A DNA stretch of 64,000 bases from assembly GCF_947179515.1 (NCBI RefSeq), contig NC_067478.1:806001-870000 (forward strand), given 5' to 3'. Position 1 is the stretch's first letter, and each line of letters opens with the position of its first letter. The position numbers were made by a program, and so were the translations under genes. This document shows, piece by piece, positions 56,547-64,000 of this stretch. The notes below the pieces were generated by a model that was given only the letters and a program-made list of their open reading frames with translations, was not told the DNA's origin and ran no database searches. The DNA is from Apodemus sylvaticus. Taxonomy: Eukaryota; Chordata; Mammalia; Rodentia; Muridae.

Positions 56547-57480
56547 TGGATATCACGGTCTTACAATTAGAACAGAAACAGGCGAGATGCTAAGAATGAA
56601 GGTGACAGGTGGTTAAAAGAGCTCTGGGGTGGTTCAAGGCCAGGGTTTTAATCTCAGCGCTGCAGAAGCTGTCTACTGGGCTGGTTTGTCCAACTGGGCT
56701 GGTTTGTTCATTATGGGCCCGGTGAAGGTTGAAGCACTTTTCGTCCACCATATCAGATGATCTTCTAACCCCAGGAGGAGAATTACCTAGACTAGAGTAG
56801 AGTAGGAACAAAATGTACTGACAGGAAAACAAGCTGTCTGACCACTTTCCTTACAGGGTTAATGTGCCCCATCATCCAGCATGCACTAAATGGAGCAAGT
56901 GCTTCTGGCCTGTAATAAATCAAGGAATTGCAAAGGAATAATGGTGTAATTACACTCTTATCTTTTATAAAGGAAGAATCTTTAAGGACCCATGTGAGAA
57001 GTCCAGCATACTGAGATTTGCTAATAGTGCAAAACGGTTGATATCCAAACAGCAAAAAACAATGTCTGAATGCCATCTCTTCCTACAGGACTGAAATCAA
57101 TTGTAGCTTCACAGACAATCCATCCAGTCACTGCACATTCTCCATCTTAGATTCTGTCCTTACATGGGTCAATGCAGTCCATAAAGAGGCCAGCAGGAGT
57201 GTACACTCCTACAGAATAAAACTTCATTCTGTGTGCCACCCAGGAAGCATAGGAAGCTTTTGTCCATTTCCAAGACTTCAACAACAACAACAACAACAAC
57301 AACAAAAATCGGTTTCCTGATAATTTAAAGCTCAAAACACATGTTGTTCTAGACTAGCATCAAACCTCACCTGGAAACCAGTTCTGTGCCACCACTGCCC
57401 TGGTATATTTTGCACTAGGTTTCCACTGCTCTAGCTTCCCACACACACCCCAGAAGTGGCCTCTCCTTCAATTCCAGCTG
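56547..57480. other. Upstream flank with no recognised gene
   Basis: Between the CpG-rich promoter and the old L1. A CAA microsatellite is the only repeat I can name. The tandem TGGGCTGGTTTGT at 56679 and 56696 is a small 17-base-spaced duplication. Confidence 0.6.
57279..57305 (+). repeat. (CAA)n microsatellite
   Basis: Nine CAA units. Confidence 0.9.
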
Positions 57481-60400
57481 ACTCTTCCCACACTCTCTCC
57501 CTCTACAGAACCCCTCCCATCCTAACCCACCCCCTTTCCTCCCATAAAACTTATTCTTCCCTCCTAGGTAGGTTCCAATGTCTCCCCAGACCCCTCCTCT
57601 TTACATAACCTTTCTGTTTCTATGGATTGTAGCCTGATTATCATTTACTTAATGGCTAATTTACCTTTCAGATTCTGGGTTACATCACTTGGGGTGATTT
57701 TTTTCTAGATCTATTCATTTCCCTGCAAATTTCATGATGCCAGCTTTTTTTTTTTTAACAGCAAAGTAATACTGCATTGTGAAAATACACCACATTTTCT
57801 CTACCCATTCTTCTGTTGAGGGACATATGGGTTGTTTCCAGTTTCTGGATATTGTGAATAAAGCAACAAGGAACATGATTGAGCAAGTGTCCTTGAGGTA
57901 GAATAGAACAGGCTGTGGGTATATGCCCAAGAGTGGCATAGCTGATTTCTGGAGTAGCTATACAAGTTTGCACTCCCACCATCAATGGAGGAGTGTTCCC
58001 CTTGTTCCATATTCTGGCCAACATGAACTGTCACTTGTGCTATTGATCTTAGCCAATCAGACAGGTATACGATGGAAGTAGTTTTGATTTTGCATTTCCC
58101 TGATGGCTCAGGATGCTAAACATTTCCTGAAGAGTTTCTCAGACATTTTAGATTACTCTATTGAGAACTCTCTGTTTAGATCTGTACCTCATTCTTGAGT
58201 TGGATTGTTGGGGTTTTGTTTTTGTTTTTGTTTTTTGGGTTTTTTTTTATATCTAGTTTCTTGGGTTCTTTATATATTTTGGATATTAGTCCTCTATCAT
58301 ATGTGGAGTTGGTAAAAAAAATCTTTTCCCATTCTGTGGGCTGCTGTTTTGTTCAATTAATAATATCCTTTGTTTTACAGAAGGTTTTCAGTTTCATGAG
58401 GTTCCATTTATTAACTGTTGATCTTAGTGACTGCACTATTGGTGTTCTGTTCAGAAAGTCATCTACTGTGCCAAGGCATTCAAGGCTATTCCCCACTCTC
58501 TCCTCTATCAGGTTCAATGTGTCTGGTTTTATGTTGAGATCTTTGATCCACTTGGACTTGAGTCTTATACAGGGTGATACATGTGAATATATTTGCATTC
58601 TTCTACATGCAGATATCCAATTTGACCAACACCATTTGTTGAAGAAACTATCTTTTTTTCATCGTGTATTTCTGGCTTCTTTATCAAAAAATCAGGTTTC
58701 CATAAGTGTATGAATTTATGTCTGGATATTCAATTTGATTCCATTGATCAACATGTCTGTTTATATGCCTTGAAACTGAGAATAGTGGGACATCAGGCAG
58801 TTCTTTAATTGTTCAGGATTGTCTTAGCTATTCTAGGGTTTTTGTTTGTTTATTTGTTTTTCTATATGAATTTGAGAATTGTCCTTTCAATGTCTGTAAA
58901 GAATTGTGTTAGAATTTGATAGGGATTGAATTGAATCTGTAGATTGCTTTTGGTAGGATGGTCATTTTTACTATATTAATCCTACCAATCCTTGAGCATG
59001 GGAGACCTTTCCATTTTCTGATATCATCTTCGATTTCTTTCTCCAGAGAATTGAAGTTTTTATTATACAAGTCTTTAACTTGCTTAGTTAGAGTTACCCC
59101 AAGGTATTTTATATTATTTGAGGCTATTGTGAGAGATGTTGCTTCCCTGATTTCTTTTCCAGTTCATTTATCATTTATATATGGAAGAACTATTGACTTT
59201 TAAGCCACTTGCTGAAAGTGTTTATCGGTTGTAGGGAGTTTTCTGGTGAATTTTTTAGGGTCACTTATGTATATTGTGAGGGAAAAAGTATCTGCAAATA
59301 ATGATACTTAGACTTTTTCCTTTCCAAATTGTATCCCCTTGATCTCTTTCAGTTGTTCTATTGCTCTAGTTAACACTTTGAGTACTGTATTAAAAAGATC
59401 TGGAGAGGCTAGATAGTCTTGTCTTGTTCCTGATTTTAGTGGAATTGCATTGAGTATATTTCCATTTCATTTGCTGTTGGTATCAGTTTGCTGTACATTG
59501 CATTAATTATGTTTTGGTATATCCCTTGTATCCCTGTTATCTCCAAGACTTTTAACATGAAGAGGTATTAAATTTGATCAAAGGCCTTTCCTGCATCTAA
59601 TGAGGTGATCATGTGGGTTTTTTCTTTGTTCATTTATATGGTAGATTACATTTACTGATTTTTGTGTGTTGAACCATCCAAGCATCTCCAAGACAAAGTT
59701 TATTTGATAGTGGTGGATGATGTTTTTGATGTGTTCCTAGATTCAGTTTGCAAGTATTTTATTGAGTATTTTTGCATCTATGTTCATAAGGGAAATTGGT
59801 CTGTAAGTCTCTTTCTTTGTTGACTATGTGTCATTTGGATATCAGAGTAACTGTGACTTCATAAAATGAATTGGTCAATGTTCTGTTTCTATTTCGTGTA
59901 ATAATTTGAGAAGCATTGGCATTAACTCTTCTTTGAAAGTCTGGTATAATTCTGCACTAAAACCATCTGGCCCTGGACCTTTTTGGGTTGCGAGCCCTTT
60001 ATTGTCTGCTTCTATTTCACAGAGTTATAGGTCTATTTAAATTGTTTATCGAATCTTGATTTAATTTAGGTAAGTGGTACCTCTCAAGAAAAGTATCCAT
60101 TTCTTTTATATTTTCCAATTTAGTAAAGTACAGGTTTTTAAAGTAGATACAATTCTCTGGATCTCCTCTGTGTCTGTTTTTATGTCCCCTTTTCATTTCT
60201 GATTTTATTAATCTGGGTATTCTTTTTACTGTTTTTTTAGTTAGGATAAGGATTTATCTGTCTTGTTGATTTTCTCAAAAAACCAACTCTTCCTTTCATT
60301 GATTCTTTGTACTGTTCCCTTTGTTTCTATTTTATTGATTTCAGCCCTCAGTTTCTTGCCATCTACTCTTTTGAGTGTACTGTTAAGTTGCTAGTATAGA

Positions 60401-61368
60401 TCTCTCCAGTCTTTTTATGTAAGTACTTAGTGCTATGAACATACCTTTTAACACTGCTTTCATTGTGTCCCATCAATTTGGGTATCTTGTATCTTCATTT
60501 TCATTGAATTCTATAAAGTCTTTAATTTCTTTATTTCTGTCTTGACCAATTTTTCATTCAGTAGAGAGTTGTCCAGTTTTTACCAAGTTTGTAAGCTTTC
60601 TTTTGTTTCTGTTGTTGATGATATCCAGCTTTAATTCATTGTGGTCTGATAAAATGCAGGCAGTTATTTTAATTTTTCTTATATCTGTTGAAACTTGCTT
60701 TGTGTCTGAATATGTGGTCAGTTTCGTAGAATGTTCCATGAGGTGCAGAGTAGAAACGTATATTCTTCTGTGTTTGAGTAAAATGTTCTGTAAATATCTG
60801 TTAGGTCCATTTGGTTTATGTCTGTTAGGCTCAGTATTTCTCTGATTGTTTTTTGCCTGGATAACCTGTCCACTGGTGAGAATAGGGTATTGAAGTCTCC
60901 TACTATCATTGTGTGAGGATCAATATGTAATTTAAGCTGTAGTAGTATTTCTTTTACAAACTTGGGTGCCCTTGTGTTTGGGGCATACATGTTAAGAATT
61001 GAAATGTCGTCTAAGTGGATTTTTCCTTTTGAGAGTATGCAGTACTCTTCCCTGTGTCTTCTGATTAGTTTTGATTTGAAGTCAGTTTTGTTAGATATTA
61101 AAATAGCTACACCAGCTTGCTTCCTAAGTCCATTTACTTGGAAAATCTTTTTCTACCCTTTACTCTGAGGTCATGTCTATCCTTGATCTTGAAGTGTATT
61201 TTTTTAATGCAGCAGAAGGATGGATCAGATCTTACTTTAACATGCATTTTGTTAGTGTGTATCATTTTATTGGAGAATTTAGGCCATTGATATTTAGAGA
61301 TATCAATGAACAATGACTGTTGAATTCTGTTATTTTTGTGGTGGTGGTTATGATGATGGTGGTGGCTG

Positions 61369-61370
<2 letters not shown>

Positions 61371-61410
<40 letters not shown>
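61371..61410 (+). repeat. (GT)20 microsatellite between L1 ORF1 and ORF2
   Basis: An uninterrupted GT run inside the old L1, at the join of its two reading frames. Confidence 0.95.
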
Positions 61411-61411
<1 letters not shown>

Positions 61412-62005
61412 CTTTTGATTTTGTTGCTGTGTTATTATTTCATGGGTGTAGTTAACCTTTTTAGGTTGGAATGTTCCTTCTAACACCTTCTGTAGGGCTG
61501 GATTTGTAGAAAGATATTGTTTAAATTTATCATGAACTATCTTATATTTTTGTCTGTAATGATTAAAAGTTTTGCTGGGTATAATAGTCTGATGTGGTCT
61601 CTTAGTGTCTGCAGCATGTCTGTCCAAGGCTTTCTGGTTTTTAGAGTCTCCATTGAGAAGGTGTAATTCTAATAAATCTGTCTTTATATGATGGTCTTTT
61701 TCGCTTGTAGTTTTTAATATTCTTTCTTTGTTCTGTATGTGTTTTGATTATTGTGTGCTGAGTGGACTTTCTTTTCTGGTCCAATCTGTTTGGTGCTCTG
61801 TATACTTCCTGTACCTTTATAGGCAACTCCTTCTTTAGGTTAGAAAATTTTTCTTGTATGATTTTGTTTAAAACATTTTCTGGGTCTTTGAGCTGGGTTT
61901 GTTCTTCTTCCTTTCTAGCTATTATCCCTCAGTTTGGTCTTCTCATGATGGTCCAGATTTCCTGAGGTTTTTGTTTGTTTGTTTGGTTGGTTGGTTTGGT
62001 TTGGG

Positions 62006-62029
62006 TTTTTTTTTTTTTTTTTTTTTTTT
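62006..62029 (+). repeat. Poly(T) tract inside L1 ORF1
   Basis: A T run of about 23, preceded by GTTTG and GGTTT repeats. It may be an expanded A-rich stretch of the element. Confidence 0.85.
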
Positions 62030-63361
62030 GGTCAGGGGTCTTTTTAGATTTAAATTTTCTTTGACCTATGTATCCATTTCCTCAATTGTATCTTTAGTGC
62101 CTGAGATTCTCTCTTCTATATTCTGTTGGTGAAGCTGCCTCTGTGATTCCTATTTAAATTCCTAAATAATTTTTCCAGATTTCCCTTAATTTGGGTTTTC
62201 TTTATTGATCCTATTTCCAGTTTCAGGTCTTGAACAGTTTTGTTTATTTCCTTTCACTTTTTAATTGTGTTTTCCTGGATTTCTTTAAAGGATTTACTCA
62301 TTTCCGCTGTAAGGATATCTATTATATTCATAAAGGCTATTTTAAGCTCCTTTTTTTGTGCTCCTGCTATGTTGGGATATTCAGGGCCTGCTGTGGTAGG
62401 ATAGCTCCAGTAGAGACATATTGCTCTGGATGGTTTTGATTTTTGATTTTTTTATGCTATTTGTCTTCGTGTCTGGTTTTGGGATGGTTATAGATCTGTT
62501 TTTGTTGGGTGGGTGTTTTGCTCCTTGGTTTCTGTTTCTTCTCTGGATTTTGGAAAGTGTGATGGCTGTGTGTTGCCACTTTTCCTGGCCTGTTCAGCTG
62601 GTTCATTCACACAGAATGCCTGTTGGTGTTGGAGGGTGAGCTACTAGGATACGTTGGTGAAAGGAAGTGTGAAGGAGAAGATCTCTGGGATCCTTTGGGG
62701 ATTGGGTAAAAGAGGAAGGGGAGACCACAAGTTTCTAGCTACAGAGCTGGGGATGAGACTGAGAGGATTGGATCTCGGGAGCAGTAGGAGAGGTGTGTGT
62801 CTGCCTTCAGTCTACTTATTTTCTTGAAAGGAGAGACCCTTGGGTTAACAGGGGGTGCCTCCTGAAGTTGGAGTCTGGAACAAAGCAACAAGTGGGGAGA
62901 GAGGTTAGGAGAGAATGGTTTGTGGGGTCCACAGGAGATGTGGGTAGGAGTGAGGGAAGTCTGCTGCAGTACTAGGGAGGAGACTGGGGGACTGGTTCTG
63001 GGGGGGACAGAGAGAGAAATGAGGAGGTCTCTGGGCAGCCTACCTTGAACCCTGTCACTTTTAATGTCTGCATCCATAGATAACCAGTGCCTTTCCCCCC
63101 ATACATGGATTATAATCTCATCCTTATTCTGGTTCAAAATCTCTCTGTCCTCTTAGGAAGTAAAGTTAACACTGACGTTTTTTAGGAGGTTATTTCAAGT
63201 GGAGTTTTCCTAAAAGTCATTTGCTTTTCTGAAAAGTAACTATTTTTACATCAAAGACAGTGGCATGAAAGTAAGTCCTTTCACTTTTAAAGATCATGCT
63301 GCAAGGATGCATTATTAAATAAAAGAGGCAAGTTGCTAGCTGTGTGGTGTGTTACATCTTT

Positions 63362-63440
63362 CTTCTTTTTCTTTCTCTTCTTCTTCTTCTTCTTCTTTTT
63401 CTTCTTCTTCTTCTTCTTCTTCTTCTTCTTCTTCTTCTTT
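63362..63440 (+). repeat. (CTT)n / (GAA)n triplet repeat
   Basis: About 79 bases; 13 uninterrupted CTT units at 63401-63439, with an imperfect run before it. Confidence 0.95.
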
Positions 63441-63454
63441 AGAAAAGGAAGTCA

Positions 63455-63625
63455 GGCACTGTAATATATGCTTGTATTTCAAATATATCTGACGTTAAGG
63501 CAGGAGGATTACTAAATCAGGAGTGGTGGTACATGCCTGTAATTCTAAATATTTGGTAAGTTGAAGCAGGAGGACAACACATTCAAGGCTGCCTGACAAC
63601 TTAATGAGCCCCTGTCTCAGAACAA
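63455..63625 (+). repeat. B1-like relics
   Basis: GGAGTGGTGGTACATGCCTG, TAATTCTAAATATTTGGTAA and GAGCCCCTGTCTCAGAACA. An incomplete copy precedes it. Confidence 0.5.
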
Positions 63626-64000
63626 AAAGTAAAAAAGATGGCTGAGATGGAGTCTTTGCTTTTCTCTCATGGTTAACATTGCAAATTGCATATATATCAA
63701 TAATTAATTATCAAAATGATATTATTAAAATTTAGAAAATGAAAGAGTGTATCTCTCCAGCCTCCATAGGAAATGATTCCCTGTGGTTAAATAAAAACTA
63801 GAGAAATCCTTTAGTCTTCTCTAAGCCTTGCTGTTGGTTTCAACAGTCCCAGGCCAGGTGGAGCCATTCACATCAAAGTTCTACATCACCAAGCTGAAGA
63901 GAAGCTGTTGAGTTGACCCGACAGTTCAGGATTAGAGAGAGAACAGACAGGTTTCCCAACAGGCTCAAGGGAATTGAGCTGATATTAAAGTCCCTTCTGT
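63626..64000. other. Right edge, no recognised feature
   Basis: AT-rich sequence without a coding region or repeat I can name. Confidence 0.5.

Larger units (their letters stand above)
57500..63050 (-). mobile_element. Old, nearly full-length LINE-1 (Lx-like), antisense
   Basis: Read on the minus strand the order is a 5' region (about 63050-62500), ORF1 (about 62450-61460), ORF2 (about 61340-57720) and 3' UTR. ORF1 is shown by the RNA-binding stretch VQEVYRAPNRLDQKRKS near 61.8 kb and by KQYLSTNPALQKVLEG near 61.5 kb. ORF2 starts with SLNINGLNSPIK near 61.27 kb, and its endonuclease domain has VGDFNT near 60.9 kb. The reverse-transcriptase part is broken by many stops. Both ends are approximate. 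It lies upstream of the Lars2 promoter. Confidence 0.85.

Noticed and set aside
56184..56570. 128-codon plus-strand open frame across the CpG-rich promoter
   Set aside because: GC-rich promoters often hold chance open frames; no known protein text, and no clear splice or poly(A) context on the plus strand.
58195..58713. 172-codon plus-strand open frame
   Set aside because: Antisense shadow of L1 ORF2 in the old element at 57.5-63.0 kb.

Overview
The window is a piece of a muroid rodent nuclear genome, most likely Mus-like. The evidence is many B1, B2/B3 and ID SINEs, MT/ORR-type MaLR LTRs, a URR1-type hAT relic, Mus-style LINE-1 3' ends, long CT/GT/GA microsatellites and GT-AG introns. Young rat-type ID copies are absent, which argues against rat, but I could not fix the species.

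One protein-coding gene can be supported: Lars2, mitochondrial leucyl-tRNA synthetase, on the minus strand. A CpG-rich promoter lies near 56.2-56.5 kb, with a perfect YY1 element, two ETS-type sites and GC boxes. A probable non-coding first exon sits there. Eight coding exons follow leftwards: 51886-51656, 45414-45286, 28441-28350, 24382-24322, 15235-15146, 12603-12460, 4988-4881 and 4550-4391. Spliced together they give 1,015 nt, an unbroken frame of 338 codons plus one base. Every splice site is GT-AG and every intron phase fits the next exon. This covers the presequence, the HIGH-type motif (HMGH), the first part of the Rossmann fold, a degenerate zinc region and the start of the CP1 editing domain. 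The remaining exons lie beyond base 1.

The introns are dense in repeats. Notable items are: an L1 near 9.1-10.6 kb whose 5' part is inverted (twin-priming signature); a 5'-truncated L1 at 26.2-28.3 kb that ends 35 bases from a splice donor; a 303-bp direct duplication ending in a 41-bp fold-back inverted repeat (17.5-18.9 kb); five nearly identical 69-bp tandem copies at 36.77-37.12 kb; a sense-oriented solitary LTR at 30.7-31.4 kb; an LTR flanked by imperfect 45-bp direct repeats at 47.6-48.1 kb; and a MaLR LTR ending about 25 bases from another donor.

From about 56.5 kb to the right edge I see no gene. Most of it is an old, almost full-length antisense LINE-1 (about 57.5-63.0 kb) with decayed ORF1 and ORF2, followed by a CTT/GAA triplet tract and SINE remnants.

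I found no evidence of a previously undescribed biological system. The oddities are structural (repeat rearrangements and their closeness to splice sites) plus the altered editing-site motif of the synthetase.
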